A DNA stretch of 64,000 nt from Myxococcales bacterium (GCA_023248635.1 JAHFED010000022.1:1-64000); one strand, 5' to 3'; positions 27,886 to 39,000 are shown, counted from the first letter of the stretch. The notes: generated from the sequence alone by a model not told the origin. Made by a program: numbers and translations.

Positions 27886-28962
27886 TCATCCACTCGCGCA
27901 CGCGCCAGCGGCCACGAGATTGCCGGGCCCGATCTTGCGCACCACGGGACCGAAGTGCTCCTCAGCGAAGGACTCGTCGTAGAAGCGGGACAGCACGACA
28001 TCGACGTCGCGGGGCAGGCGGGCTTCGTAGCAGGCGTGCAACACATCGTCGGCGGCGGGGTGGGCTTCGGCGTATTTGATGGCGACCTTGCGAAAGAGGC
28101 GAGAGCCCAGCTCGCGTCCATAGAGCGCGGTGCACTCGCGATAATGCAGCCACACGGCCCGTCGTTGCTCGTCGAAGGAAGGCGGCGGCGGCAAGGAGCC
28201 AGTCTCGAGCAAGTGGCGCACCTCGGAGAAAATCCAGGGCGCACCGATTGCCCCCCGCGCGATCCAGGCGCCGTCGACGCCGGTCTCATGGAGCAGGGCT
28301 TTGACGTCGGCGGCGACGAAGAGATCGCCGGATCCCAAGATCACGCGCTCGGGAAAACGCTTCTTCACCTCGGTGAGAAAGCTGCGCTTCGACGGACCGA
28401 TGTAGCGCTGGGCCACGGTGCGTCCGTGCACGCAGACGGCGGCGACCCCCCGGGCAAACACCCCCTCGAGGATCTCCCAGAACATCTCTTCGGCCAGGGG
28501 TCCGTCGTCGACGCCGCGGCGCATCTTCACCGTGACCGGCACTTCGGCGCGCACGGCATCGCGCACGCGGGCCACGATCTCGAGTGCGGTGCTGGGCTCG
28601 GACAACAAGAACCCTCCGCGCGATCGGCCCAGCACTTTTTTCACGGGACAGCCCATGTTGACGTCGACGACGTCGTAGCCGGCCCCCACCAACAACGCGG
28701 CAGCGGCGGCGAAGGTCTCGGGGGTGGAGCCCAGCAGCTGTCCGGCCACGGGATGGTCGTCGTCTTTCACGTGCAAGATCTCCTGCTGCAATTTTCCGGG
28801 CAGCACCACGAGCTCGTCGAGCACGACCTCGTTCATCGCGTAGACGCAGCCGAAGGCCCGGGCCACCCGCCGCATGGGCAGGTCCGAAAAGCCTGAGAGC
28901 GCGCCCTGGATGGCGGGAACGTCGAAGGCGAGGGATCCGATGTGCAGCGAGCGGGAGGGCAC
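27886..28962 (-). CDS. dus: tRNA-dihydrouridine synthase
   Basis: A 358-residue FMN enzyme that reduces uridine in the D-loop of tRNA with NADPH. The TIM-barrel core shows PAIQGALSGFSDLPMR (FMN entry), the catalytic Cys C105 in VDVNMGCPVKKVLGRSRGG, TVKMRRGVDD, CVHGRTVAQRYIG and the phosphate-binding GSGDLF / GVDGAWIARGAIGAPWIF. The pattern is closest to the DusB branch. A short helical C-terminal domain is present. Only 2 bp separate it from the histidine kinase gene upstream, so they may be in one operon. Confidence 0.93.
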   Translation of the reverse strand: MPSRSLHIGSLAFDVPAIQGALSGFSDLPMRRVARAFGCVYAMNEVVLDELVVLPGKLQQEILHVKDDDHPVAGQLLGSTPETFAAAAALLVGAGYDVVDVNMGCPVKKVLGRSRGGFLLSEPSTALEIVARVRDAVRAEVPVTVKMRRGVDDGPLAEEMFWEILEGVFARGVAAVCVHGRTVAQRYIGPSKRSFLTEVKKRFPERVILGSGDLFVAADVKALLHETGVDGAWIARGAIGAPWIFSEVRHLLETGSLPPPPSFDEQRRAVWLHYRECTALYGRELGSRLFRKVAIKYAEAHPAADDVLHACYEARLPRDVDVVLSRFYDESFAEEHFGPVVRKIGPGNLVAAGACASG

Positions 28963-28964
28963 TC

Positions 28965-31532
28965 CTACTCCGCAGCCATGATGCCGCGCATCTCAGCGGG
29001 CAAGAACACGGAGAAGGTGGTGCCCCGGCCTTCGACGGAGGCGACGTCGACGCTGCCGCCGTGGGATTCGACCACCGCTTTGACGATGGCCAGGCCGAGG
29101 CCGCTGCCCTGGCCAACATGGCTTTGGCGCGGCACCTGGAAGAAGGGCTCGAAGAGGCGCACCAAGGCCTCAGCCGGAACCCCGCACCCCGTGTCTTCGA
29201 CGTCGACCCGCAGGGTGTGTGCCGCCTTCTTCGACAAGCGCAGCACGATACGACCGCCGGCGGGCGTGAACTTGAGGGCGTTGTCGACGAGGTTTTGCAC
29301 CACCTGACCCAGACGATCGCCGTCGCCGCGCACGATGGTGGGAGCGTCTTCGTCGACGACGAATTCGAGGCTGACGCCCCGTTCCTTGGCCCGCATCAAA
29401 AAGCCGTCGACGATCAAGCGACCCAGGGCGGCGGCGTCGACGGGCTCTTCGGGACCGCGTCTTTTGGCCGTGCCAACGGCCGAAACATCAGCACTTTGCT
29501 TGAGCCGCGCGAGGTCGAGGAGGTTGGTGCACATCGACGTCAACCGATCTTCCTGGCGGCCGATGGCTTCGATGAACATGCGGGTGTCGTCTGCGTCCAT
29601 GCGGCCCAGGTCGCGCAGCAGGGTCTGCACGTTTTGTTTGATGATGGCCAAGGGCGAGCGGAAGTCGTGCGACACCGTCGCCACCAGCTCGTCTTTGCGC
29701 TGATCGAGCAGAGCCAGGGCGTCGTTTTTCAGCGCGAGCTCGGCGGTGCGCACCTTCACGCGCTCTTCGAGATCTTCGTTGAGACGTTCAACGGCTTCGA
29801 AGGCCAAGGTCGACACCAACGACGCCGCCAGCGGCCCCGCCAACGACGCCGCAAAAGCCACGTCGGCGCCTTCGTAGGGTTGGCGATCGTCGCGTTCGCC
29901 GACGACCAGCAACCCCACCGGTTCGTTGGCCACCGCGAGGCGCACCACGATCGACGCCGGCCCGTTTTTGCCGTTGATGGCCGGCGGTGCGGGAAGCTCG
30001 TCGTCGATGACCTGGGGCTCGCTCTTGTTCAAGAGCTCCAAGAGCACGGCGTCGACGACGACCGCCTGGGCTGTGTGCAGCAGGGGCACCAGGCGTGGGA
30101 CCGGGCCTGAGGTCGCGTCGAGCCGCCACACCTCGAGAAAAGAGGGCGCGATGGACTTGCGCGCAATGGCCATCAGCTCAGTGACGACGTCTTCGATGTG
30201 GTTCGCCGTCGACGCCTTCGCTGTGAAAGCAGCCACCAGCTGCCCGGCGTCGTAGCGGGCCGAGTGCAACAGATTCTCGACGTAGGTCTGCACGCGGTGG
30301 GTGACCGGGGCGGCGACGGCGAACAAGAGCGCGGCCAGGGCCACCATCGCGGGCGCGTCGTCGAGCTTCAGAAACTGCACCGCGCCCCACAGCACGAAGC
30401 CCAGCAACATGCCGACGGCGGCAGCGACGGTGAGGCCGCCGACGAGCCGACGGGCGGTGTGGTTGAGTTGCAGCAAGTCGTGCCGAACGATGGCGTCGGC
30501 GGTGGACAAGGGCACCAACAACAAAAAGCCGTTCCAGATTTGCGACATGGGCCAGAGCTGCAGCACGTGTCCGCAAAACAAATTGATGATGGGGATGCCG
30601 GCGCCGACGGGCCAGGCCCACAGGATCTGTCGCACGCGCGCCCGTCGACGAGGAGAGCGGCCGCGCACGTAGCCGAGCACCAACAGCCCGAAGCCGGCGA
30701 AGGTGCAGAAGGACAACCACGAGTAAAAAGCGCTGTCGATGACGGTGTAGCGGGTCATCTCTCCGCTGCGCAGCATCAGCACAGCGACGCCCCCACTGAT
30801 GACGAGACTGACGACGGTGGCGACGATCACGCGTCGTTGGGGCTGGGGACGGACGCCGTCGACGAAGCCGGGTTCGCCTTTTTCGGGTCGTCCCTCGAGG
30901 AGGCGCGCGCCTTCGACCTTGGTGTAGGCCCGCGTGATGACCCCCACCATGATGAAACCGAACACGCCGAGGAAGGGCGCGATGGCCGGAAAAAGCGGCG
31001 GCAGCTTCCACAAGATCGTCATGTCGACGACGGAGCACATGACCATGCCCAGGGCCGAAAAGAACACGAAGAAGGACCACGCCTCGGCGGTGCCCGGGCG
31101 CAGAAAATAAAGCAGCACGGCGACGACGACGAAGACCAATCCGAGCAGGGCGTGGCTGGTGTGGCTGCGCACGAGATCGCTGGCGGTGAAGGTGCGCGTC
31201 GGCAGCTCGACGAAGCGCTCGGAGCCGTCGATGCCCTCGACCTGGTAGACGACGCCGTCGCCGACAGGACGGTCGAGAGCCCTCGCGACGATGTCGTCTT
31301 TGGAAAAGACCAATTCGCCGTCGACGGCGATGATGCGATCCCACATGCGAAAGCCCGCGTGGCCGCCTCCCCACGATGACAAACCCACAGGATTGACCAG
31401 GCCCTCTTCGACCAGCGACAGCCCGGGGAAGGGTTTGCCGACCAGCCGAAACACCCCCACAGCAGTGGCGCCGGCGACGAACAGCGCCGCCGTTGCCAGG
31501 ATGAGAAAGAGGGCGTGGCCAAAGACGCGCAT
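28965..31532 (-). CDS. Membrane histidine kinase with PDZ-like and GAF-like sensors
   Basis: An 855-residue hybrid-free sensor kinase. After an N-terminal TM helix comes an extracytoplasmic PDZ-like unit (about 40-120: WDRIIAVDGELVFSKDDIVARAL...). It is followed by seven or eight TM helices (about 125-400), a GAF-like domain (about 430-590), a coiled coil and the HisKA domain with H622 in SHDFRSP. The HATPase_c motifs are NLVDNALKF, DTGCGVP and GQGSGLGLAI. No response-regulator gene is adjacent. The membrane part followed by GAF resembles 7TM-type sensors. The input signal is unknown. Confidence 0.9.
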   Translation of the reverse strand: MRVFGHALFLILATAALFVAGATAVGVFRLVGKPFPGLSLVEEGLVNPVGLSSWGGGHAGFRMWDRIIAVDGELVFSKDDIVARALDRPVGDGVVYQVEGIDGSERFVELPTRTFTASDLVRSHTSHALLGLVFVVVAVLLYFLRPGTAEAWSFFVFFSALGMVMCSVVDMTILWKLPPLFPAIAPFLGVFGFIMVGVITRAYTKVEGARLLEGRPEKGEPGFVDGVRPQPQRRVIVATVVSLVISGGVAVLMLRSGEMTRYTVIDSAFYSWLSFCTFAGFGLLVLGYVRGRSPRRRARVRQILWAWPVGAGIPIINLFCGHVLQLWPMSQIWNGFLLLVPLSTADAIVRHDLLQLNHTARRLVGGLTVAAAVGMLLGFVLWGAVQFLKLDDAPAMVALAALLFAVAAPVTHRVQTYVENLLHSARYDAGQLVAAFTAKASTANHIEDVVTELMAIARKSIAPSFLEVWRLDATSGPVPRLVPLLHTAQAVVVDAVLLELLNKSEPQVIDDELPAPPAINGKNGPASIVVRLAVANEPVGLLVVGERDDRQPYEGADVAFAASLAGPLAASLVSTLAFEAVERLNEDLEERVKVRTAELALKNDALALLDQRKDELVATVSHDFRSPLAIIKQNVQTLLRDLGRMDADDTRMFIEAIGRQEDRLTSMCTNLLDLARLKQSADVSAVGTAKRRGPEEPVDAAALGRLIVDGFLMRAKERGVSLEFVVDEDAPTIVRGDGDRLGQVVQNLVDNALKFTPAGGRIVLRLSKKAAHTLRVDVEDTGCGVPAEALVRLFEPFFQVPRQSHVGQGSGLGLAIVKAVVESHGGSVDVASVEGRGTTFSVFLPAEMRGIMAAE

Positions 31533-31560
31533 GCGAAGGCGCAGTCTAGCGACGACTCAT

Positions 31561-31776
31561 CCCCGATCTCGCTGAACTTCGACCGCGGAGCGGTCTCGTT
31601 CATCGCCGTCGGGGATGCTCTTCTGGGAGGTCTGGTGCAGACCCTCCCCCCGCGCCGGCGGAGCCGGACGCGGGGCCCCCCACCGACTCCGCGTTCCGCG
31701 GGCGCGCTTCACGCGCGTCATCCCGCGTCTTTCCCATCTCGGAACGCGGTCGAACATCAAGCGGACGCGGGATCAC
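31561..31776 (-). repeat. 216-bp structured dispersed repeat, copy 1
   Basis: Nearly identical (about five differences) to 62557-62771 in the opposite orientation. It contains four or five consecutive stem-loops, including GACCGC/GCGGTC, GGGAGGTCTG/CAGACCTCCC and CCCCGCG/CGCGGGG. It fills the gap between the OmpA-fusion gene and the histidine kinase gene, and its first bases include the stop codon of the former. Confidence 0.88.
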
Positions 31777-34661
31777 TGGAGGGTGAACTCCACGCGGCGG
31801 TTTTTCTTGCGCCCGTCGAGGGTGAGGTTGTCGGCGATGGGGCGCTTGGGGCCGTACCCCTCGACGTGCAGCATGGCGGCGGGGACACCCCGAGCGATCA
31901 GGGCGGTGCGCACGGCTTCGGCGCGGGTCTTGGACAGCCAGATGTTGACCTTCTCGCTGCCGATGCCGTCGGTGTGGCCTTCGATGCCCACGCTCTTCAC
32001 CTCGGGGTGGGCGAGCAGCACGCGGGCGATCTCGTCGAGCAAGGCGAAGCTGCGGGTCTCGATCAACGCGTAGCCGAGCGCGAAGTGGATGGTGTCGGTG
32101 ATGACGAAGCGCTCGTGCTCGATGCGCACCGGCGCTTTGAGTGCGTCTTCGGCGGGATCGGGACAGCCGTCGGCGTCGTGGTCGGCTTCGGTGCCGGGCT
32201 CCTTGGGACAAGCGTCGGCGTAGTCGGCGAAGCCGTCTTTGTCGTCGTCGATGTCGGGGCAGCCGTCTGCGTCTTCGAACTGATCGAAGTCCTCGGGCTC
32301 GAGCGGGCAGCGGTCAGCGACATCGGCCAAGCCGTCGCCGTCGTCGTCGAGGTCCGGGCAGCCGTCCTCGTCGAGGGTGCCGTCTTTGTCTTCGGCGAGG
32401 TCGGGACATTGATCGGTGGCGCCTTCGAAGCCGTCGTTGTCGGTGTCTTTGCTGGGGGCGCCGTCGAGGCGCACGGCCACGCCAAAGCGCGTGTCTGGGG
32501 TGCCCCAACCACCGAGCAAGCCGGCGCCGCCGTAAGCGCTGATCTCGAGGTAGGACAAAGGGCGAACGGCGATGCCGACCAGGGCCTCCGCTGGCGTCTC
32601 GTTGAGCACGAGTTTCAGCCCCGCCGTCGGCCCCTGGCTGAATCCCAGCGAGAGCTCGGGGATGGGCAAGGCCTGCGGGTTCAGCGCGCCGCTCATCGAT
32701 GTCGACAGCTCGATGGGTACCCCCACCAACTCTTGCAACGAGAGGGTGATGCCGCCGCGCACCAGCAGCTCTGAGCCGATGACGAGGTCCAAGACCTTGT
32801 GCTCCTCGCGAAAGCGATAGCCGGTGTTCAAGGCCAGGTGCAGCGCTCCCAGGTGCGTCGACGTCACCAACTCGGGGGTGAACACGAAGGCGCGCTCGCT
32901 GACCCAGCTCTCGTCGGCGCTGAAGGTGGGCACCGAGAATCCACCAACGACGGCGAAGTCGACGCCGGCGCTGTCCCGCCGCAGCACCCGCACCTTGGGC
33001 ATGATGCGCAGATCGCCGCCGCCGACGAAGCCGTCGCTGGCCGGCACAAAGGACTCGGCGTCTTCAATGGGGTTGATGCTCTGCAGCAACACCAGGGGCT
33101 GATCGATCCCGAGCTCGAACCACTCAAAGAGCGACACCGAGGCCGTGAGATTGGCGTGCAGTCGCTGCCCGATGACGGCGTCGCGCTGGGCACCGTCGCG
33201 CAGCACCAGGGGATCGCTCTCCCATCCCACCCAGAGCCCGGCATTGCCGTGCAGGTGCTCGCCGACGGAGCCGCTCTCGACATCCAGCATCCCGTCGTCG
33301 GAGAGGTGGGGGCGAAAACGCTCCAGCGAGACCGAGGGAGGTGCGGCTTGCACGGCGGGGGCAAGAGCCAGCAGAAGCGCCAGCGCAGGCAGACGACGTC
33401 GCCGACGCAGCAGCAACAAACCCATCAGGAAGGGCAACGCGCTGGGGAAACCGCCGCTGCCACAACTGCCTCCACAGCTGGCCACCAGACCACCCCCGCC
33501 GAGACTGCGGCCATCGACGACCTGGTCGGTACGGTCAGGGTCCGGGCCCGGTTCTCCTTCTCCTTCTCCTTCTCCTTCACCTTCACCTTCTCCTTCACCT
33601 TCTCCTTCTCCTTCTCCTTCTCCTTCTCCTTCACCTTCGCCTTCGCCTTCGCCTTCGCCTTCGCCTTCTCCCTCGCCCTCACCCTCTCCTTCGCCCTCGC
33701 CTTCGCCTTCGCCTTCGCCTTCGCCCTCTCCTTCGCCCTCGCCTTCGCCCTCGCCTTCGCCCTCGCCCTCTCCTTCGCCCTCGCCTTCGCCCTCACCCTC
33801 TCCTTCGCCCTCACCCTCTCCTTCGCCCTCGCCCTCGCCCTCGCCCTCACCGGCCACTTCGATCGCGCACAGAGACGTACATCCATCGTCGTCGTCGCGG
33901 TTGCCGTCGTCGCAGGGCTCACCGTTGTTGACGATGCCGTCGCCACACACGGGCAAGCCGCAGCCGCGCACCTCAAAGAGCAGCTGACCTTCAGCGGCGG
34001 GGCTCTGGTTTGAGATCTGGGGAAGATCCAGCAGCGACGTGCTCTGGGTGAGGGCGATGTCGATCGACTTCTCGCCGTCGCCGCCGTCGAAGCCGACCTG
34101 GGCCGGGGTGCCGAGCAAGCCGTCGTCGACGCCTTCGAGCCACTCGACCTTGGCGTAGCGAAAGACGACGTCGTAGTCGCCGTCGCTGGTGACCTTGCTG
34201 ATCTCCAGCTGCATGTCGTTTTCGAGCTGCGCGGGGTCGTCGGCGCGGCGGATGCGCGACCAGGTGACGACGAGGGCGTCGGCGCTGAGATCGAACCAGA
34301 CCGTGTTGCCGCCGTCGCCAGCGGTGTCGCCGGCGCTGGTGTTGGCATCGACCCACAGCGGCGCGATCAGCGGGCGGGAGGTGATGGGGAAGGGCGCTTG
34401 GCTGAAACCACCGACGGGGCCGTCGAGACTCACGGCACCGTTGGTGCTGACGAAGACGCTGTTGTGGCGCACCCCGAACAAGCACATGCCGTCGGGGAAG
34501 AGCTCATCCAGAAAGAGCGCTCCAGACGTGCCGTTGTCCGAGGGAGGTAGGTTCTGGGCGCCGAAACCAAAGGGTCCGCCCAGATCGTCTCGCAGCGTCG
34601 CTTGGCCTCGGGCCCCTGTGGCGACCAGCGAAAGCACGAGCAAAGCCGCGGACGAGCGCAT
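31773..34661 (-). CDS. Fused surface protein: sorting-tail protein joined to OmpA barrel
   Basis: One uninterrupted 962-residue frame. It begins with a signal peptide ([19 protein letters not shown]) and a nidogen-like beta domain (about 25-235). A DUF4215-type unit follows ([16 protein letters not shown], 239-265), then ~100 residues of Gly-Glu and a Cys/Gly motif ([10 protein letters not shown]). A hydrophobic stretch ends in five Arg (413-423). Directly after comes a second signal-peptide-like stretch ([16 protein letters not shown]), then a beta-barrel (about 440-740), thrombospondin-3 calcium repeats (DTDNDGFEG...DGCPD) and a C-terminal OmpA domain ([16 protein letters not shown]...[12 protein letters not shown]). 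The Cys-hydrophobic-RRRRR tail resembles myxosortase signals. The ATG at 33425 could also start a separate OmpA protein. Confidence 0.85.
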   Translation of the reverse strand: MRSSAALLVLSLVATGARGQATLRDDLGGPFGFGAQNLPPSDNGTSGALFLDELFPDGMCLFGVRHNSVFVSTNGAVSLDGPVGGFSQAPFPITSRPLIAPLWVDANTSAGDTAGDGGNTVWFDLSADALVVTWSRIRRADDPAQLENDMQLEISKVTSDGDYDVVFRYAKVEWLEGVDDGLLGTPAQVGFDGGDGEKSIDIALTQSTSLLDLPQISNQSPAAEGQLLFEVRGCGLPVCGDGIVNNGEPCDDGNRDDDDGCTSLCAIEVAGEGEGEGEGEGEGEGEGEGEGEGEGEGEGEGEGEGEGEGEGEGEGEGEGEGEGEGEGEGEGEGEGEGEGEGEGEGEGEGEGEGEGEGEGEGEGEGEGEGEPGPDPDRTDQVVDGRSLGGGGLVASCGGSCGSGGFPSALPFLMGLLLLRRRRRLPALALLLALAPAVQAAPPSVSLERFRPHLSDDGMLDVESGSVGEHLHGNAGLWVGWESDPLVLRDGAQRDAVIGQRLHANLTASVSLFEWFELGIDQPLVLLQSINPIEDAESFVPASDGFVGGGDLRIMPKVRVLRRDSAGVDFAVVGGFSVPTFSADESWVSERAFVFTPELVTSTHLGALHLALNTGYRFREEHKVLDLVIGSELLVRGGITLSLQELVGVPIELSTSMSGALNPQALPIPELSLGFSQGPTAGLKLVLNETPAEALVGIAVRPLSYLEISAYGGAGLLGGWGTPDTRFGVAVRLDGAPSKDTDNDGFEGATDQCPDLAEDKDGTLDEDGCPDLDDDGDGLADVADRCPLEPEDFDQFEDADGCPDIDDDKDGFADYADACPKEPGTEADHDADGCPDPAEDALKAPVRIEHERFVITDTIHFALGYALIETRSFALLDEIARVLLAHPEVKSVGIEGHTDGIGSEKVNIWLSKTRAEAVRTALIARGVPAAMLHVEGYGPKRPIADNLTLDGRKKNRRVEFTLQ
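33553..33851 (-). repeat. Gly-Glu coding repeat, tract 1
   Basis: About 300 bp of imperfect GGCGAG/GGAGAAGG hexamers encoding about 50 GE dipeptides in the fusion protein; almost pure purine on the coding strand. A likely length-variable linker. Confidence 0.9.
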
Positions 34662-34891
34662 CGCTCCTTCAGTCGCACAACCAGGCCTCGACTGAAGGGT
34701 CGATCAACCACAGTCCTGGCCGACGGCAACCAGACGCCGCGCCGTCGCCGCCGGGATCCGTCACTGCCGCTGGCGCTGAACGGATCTGGGAGGGTTGTCG
34801 CTGCTTTCCCCACATGCGCTGGCGCAAACCACCGGCGGAGGGCAAAGGGTGCCTGCATTGCTGGCGGGATCTGCGACCTCTAGCGAGGGCC

Positions 34892-35812
34892 GTGACCGAT
34901 CCCGCTCTCCCGGTGGCACCGACGACGCGGCAGACGTTGGTGGGGAGCGGCTTTTTGGTGGGGGCGGCCCTGTGTTGGGGCTTCGGCTTTTACGCCCAGC
35001 GCATCTCGGTGGAGGCGATGAGCCCGCTGTGGGCCGTCGCACTGCGCTTCTGGTTGGCGGCCCCGCTGGCCCTGCTGGCGCTGGGTTGGCGCCGTGCACG
35101 AGGGGTGAGGGTGCCGTGGGGGGCGGGAGCGCTGCTGGGGATCTTGCTCTACGTGATCTTCGCCTTGCAGACCGCCGCCATGGTCCACACGCCGGTGACC
35201 CGGGTTGCCCTCATCACCGGCCTCTACGCTGTCTTTGTTCCCCTGTTGCAGCCCTTGTTCAAGCTGCCGCGGCCCGGAGCGGTGCAGTCTGGGGCCGTCG
35301 TCGTCGCCCTGGGGGGCCTGGTGCTCTTGTGCGGCCTCACCGGCTCGGCGGATGCGCAGCTGGCGATCCCCCCCAACGTCGGTGACCTCTACACCTTGCT
35401 GATGGCCCTGCTGTCGGCGGTGCTGGTGTTGGTGATGGGTCGCTTTGCCCAGCGTGAAGACGCCGTGGCCCTCAACGCCGTGCAGATCCTGGCCATGAGT
35501 GCCTGCGCCCTCGCTGTCGCCCCACTGGTGGACGGCGCTTCCCCCCACGACCTCGACCCGAGCACCTGGTGGAGCCTGCTTTATCTCGCCGTGGCTTCCA
35601 CCTTCGTGGCTTTCCTGCTCCAGCTCCTCGGGCAGCGCCACGTTTCGCCCTCGACGGCCAGCATCTTGATGCTGCTCGAGACCCCCATCGGCGTCGTCGC
35701 CGCCGTCGTCATCCTGCACGAGCGCATGGCGGGCCTTCAGTGGGTCGGTGCCGCCCTGGCGCTGGTGGCCGTCGTCGTCGCCGTCGTCGCCGAACGAGGC
35801 AAGGCAGCCTGA
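34892..35812 (+). CDS. DMT-superfamily (EamA) transporter
   Basis: A 306-residue inner-membrane protein from GTG 34892 with GAGGG upstream (an ATG at 34814 would add a Cys/Arg-rich extension that looks non-coding). Ten hydrophobic helices form two EamA halves: GSGFLVGAALCWGFGFYAQRIS at the start, and DLYTLLMALLSAVLVLVMGRFA... in the second half. The second half ends in the typical LLETPIGVVAAVVILHERMAGLQWVGAALALVAVVVAVV. Such proteins export or import amino acids, nucleotides or drugs; the substrate cannot be told. It is transcribed away from the OmpA fusion gene; the 230-bp gap between them shows no gene. Confidence 0.88.
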   Translation: MTDPALPVAPTTRQTLVGSGFLVGAALCWGFGFYAQRISVEAMSPLWAVALRFWLAAPLALLALGWRRARGVRVPWGAGALLGILLYVIFALQTAAMVHTPVTRVALITGLYAVFVPLLQPLFKLPRPGAVQSGAVVVALGGLVLLCGLTGSADAQLAIPPNVGDLYTLLMALLSAVLVLVMGRFAQREDAVALNAVQILAMSACALAVAPLVDGASPHDLDPSTWWSLLYLAVASTFVAFLLQLLGQRHVSPSTASILMLLETPIGVVAAVVILHERMAGLQWVGAALALVAVVVAVVAERGKAA

Positions 35813-35832
35813 ACGTCTTGCCGTTTCGCTGG

Positions 35833-35891
35833 TTTGAGCCGTGCCAACGGCTCAAAGCAGGCAGTACTTTGAGCCGTGCCAAGGGCTCAAA
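35833..35891. repeat. Two 24-bp palindromes after the transporter gene
   Basis: TTTGAGCCGTGCCAACGGCT(CAAA) at 35833-35856, and a near copy at 35868-35891 separated by 11 bp. They lie 20 bp after the transporter stop and could terminate it. A family-A half unit (CGTCTTGAA...TTCAAGACG) follows at 35918-35945. The remaining 36053-upstream gap has no other feature. Confidence 0.6.
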
Positions 35892-36052
35892 CCAGGAAGC
35901 ACTTCATGACGCGCCCGCGTCTTGAACGATCAACGCTTCAAGACGGGGCGGTCTCGCACGGGAAGACTCCGGCACGCGCCGGTACCTGGATGGGACAACC
36001 CTGTCGCCGCGCACCGTGTCCTCGAGGCGTCGATCCTGATATCGCGGCGGGC

Positions 36053-39000
36053 ATGGATCTCGACGCCGCCCTCCGGGCTGGAGACGACGCCGCCGTCGAC
36101 GACGTCCTCGACGTCCTGCGGCGGGACCAAGGCCCGTGGGGGCTCGCCGAGGCGCTGCTCGTGGTCATCTTGCAAAAGCAGGAGCGCGGGACAAAAGAGC
36201 ACGAGCTGAACGCTTGGCAGTACCGCCGCGCCGCTGCCCTCGAAGCCGCTGCCGTCGTCGACGACGCCCCGCCCCGTGCTGCTGCAGCCCGGGCTCTGGA
36301 GGCTGCGACTTTGGCCCGCGATGTCCTCAACGACGGCGAAGGTGCGACGCGGGCGCTGGTGCTGGCCCTGCGCTTGTCGAGCGAGGATGACGACGTGCTG
36401 CAGGGCACGGTCAAGGCCGCTGGCGGACCTGGGCCCTCGGTGACGCTGCTCGAGAAGGCCGCCAAGGTCGCCAAGGGTGACGACGCCTTGCAGGGACGCC
36501 TGCGCCGCGCGCTGGCGCGCCTCTACGAGGTCGTGTTGCTCGACAAGGAGAAGGCCTTCTTCGAAGCGCTCAAGGCCGCCCGCAAGATCCCCGAAGGCAT
36601 CACCGTCGACGACGCCTTCCGCTTGGCCCTCGAGGTCAAACGCCTCGACGACGCCGCCGCCTTCTTCCGATCACTGGGCGAGGAGGTCACGCTGCCCGCC
36701 CGGGCTCGGGCATCGGCGCTCAACAAGCTCGGTGCGGTGCACGACGTCCAAGGCGACAAGGCGGCGGCGTTTTCCGCCTACGTCTCCTCGTTGGGCCTGT
36801 ACGAGACCAAGGCGGCCCGCAAGAAGGCCGAGCGCCTCAAAGAGGAGCTGCACCGCCCCGACGCGCTCCCTCCCCCTCTCGTCGATCCCCCCGGCATCCC
36901 GCCCCCGGCCGAAGCCACCGCGTCCCGTCTGAGCGTGGCGTCGATCCCGCCTCCGCCTGGGGACTTCTCCTCCGCCGACGACGTCGAACCCCGGGCAAAG
37001 GCGTTGGAACAGCGGGTGTTCACCGACGAGCGCCAGCTCTTCTTGGGTGAGACCGAGCTCTCCGCCGACGACGTGGTGCTCTCGGAGGAGCTCGTGGATC
37101 CGGCCTTGCGATCCTCGGCCCAGCAAGACGACGCGCGCCGCGGACCACCGCCGCCGCCCCTCGATGACGACTCCCTGCCGGGCGGCCGCTCGCCGTTGGT
37201 TCGCACCGAACTCGCCCCGGGCTTGGCGCCCCCCTCCGTGATCGAGCAGGCCGTGTTGGCCCCGCCCCCACCCAGCAGTCGCGATGTCAGCGATCGCAAG
37301 AGGGCCAAGCGTGAGCGGAAAAAGCAGAAGGCCAGGCGCGGCCACGGTGGCGATCCGCTGGAGGCGACGACGCCGAACGCCGCCCTCGACGATGCCACGC
37401 TGCCCTTGGGCGATAGTGCAGAGTCCTCGCTCTCCGAAGAAGGCGCAAGCGTCGCGCTGCCCTCCATCCAGGTCTCGGGTTTTGGGCCAGACGCGCCCGC
37501 CAGCCACGCAGGGCGACCTCGGCCGCACGTCACCCTCGATGACGTCGTGCCCGAGCTGGGCGAGAGCAGCAGCGCCAGCGGCAGCGCCTTCGATGTGTCG
37601 CCGCCGCCCGTCTTTCACCGTGCCGCCGCCGGCGCCCTCGAGCTCACAGCGCCCGAGCAGGAGTCGCCGCCCCCTGGCCCCGTGGCCCCCACGCGCGAGG
37701 ACGTGTTGGCCCGGGCCCAAGCGCTCTTGCAAGACGGCGACGTCGGCGCGTGCATCGAGGCCGCGGCGGCCCTGCAAGTCGTGATCGCCGGGGACCCCCG
37801 GGTGTTGCGCCTGGCCGCCCGCGCTCTGGTGCTGGCCGCGCCCACGGGTGCGCTGCCGGCCGAGGGTGTGGCCTTGGTCTTGTTGGACGCCGTGCGGCAC
37901 GGGGAGCGTGCTGCCAGCTTGATCCGCGAGGTGCAGCACGCGTTGCCGGCCTCTTCCCGTCAGAACTACGGCGCGCTCTGGTTGGCTGCGGCACAGGCCG
38001 CGGGCCACGACGTCGACAGCGTGCACGCGCTGCTCGAAGAGGTGGCCGACGCCGACGGCCCCGATGGACCGCTCTTCTGCCATCTCGACGACGTGCTCAA
38101 GCGCAGCAATGACGTCGACCGCCGCGATGCCCTCTACTTGCGCGCCGGGCGCTCGGCGGTGGGCGACGAACAACGCCAGGTGCGACTGCTGCGGGGGCGG
38201 ATCGCGCTGCTCGAGGAGGCGCGGCGCGACGCTCCCCTGCTGCTGGCCTGGGCGAAGCTCGCACTCGAGCACGACGTCGACGCAGCCACCCGCCTGCAGG
38301 CCCGCCGCGCTCACGAGCGCTGCGCGTCGCCGGAGGATCGTGACAACTTCCTCGCCAGGCTGACGACGGGGCCCCAGCTCGATCAGACCTGGTCCAACGA
38401 TGGCGAGCGCGCCAGCGTGCTGCGGGAGCTGCTCGAGCTGCGCTTCGCTGTCGACGACAAAATGGGCGCCGAGTCCACCGCCCGCGAGCTCTTGACACAG
38501 GCGCCCGGCGATGTTCGCGCCACCCAGGTACTGGCCGACCTGCTGGCCGACGATCCGCATCGCGCTGGCGAGGCCGTCGTCGCCCTGCGGGCCCGCGTCG
38601 ACGCCACCCGTGCCGCTGGCGATGACGAGACATGCCGTTTGGCTCTCGAACGCCTGGCGCGGGTGCTGACGGCGGCGGATCGAAAAGACGAAGCCATCGC
38701 CGCGCTCGTCGAAGCCACGCAGCTTGCTCCGGGGGATCAACCCCTGGTCGAGCGCGCCGTCGGGCTCTTGCTCGACAGCCGACGCGAAAACGATGCGATC
38801 GATCTGCTCGAAGCTCTTTCCCGCAGCACGCCCGCGCGGGAGGGGGCCCTGCTCTTGTTGCGCGCGGCCGAGATTGCGCGCGAGCGATTGCAGCAGCGCG
38901 CCCGCGCCCGCGACCTCATCGAGAAGGCCGCCCTGCTCCAACCCCGGGACCTGCGCGTTGTCGACCTCCAAGCCGAGCTGTTGCTGGAGATCGGTGACGC

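Noticed and set aside
33541-33860. Ser-Pro repeat proteins encoded opposite the Gly-Glu tracts
   Set aside because: The plus-strand SPSPSP frames at 33.5 kb and minus-strand ones at 44.5 kb are the complements of Gly-Glu coding tracts and have no own start context.
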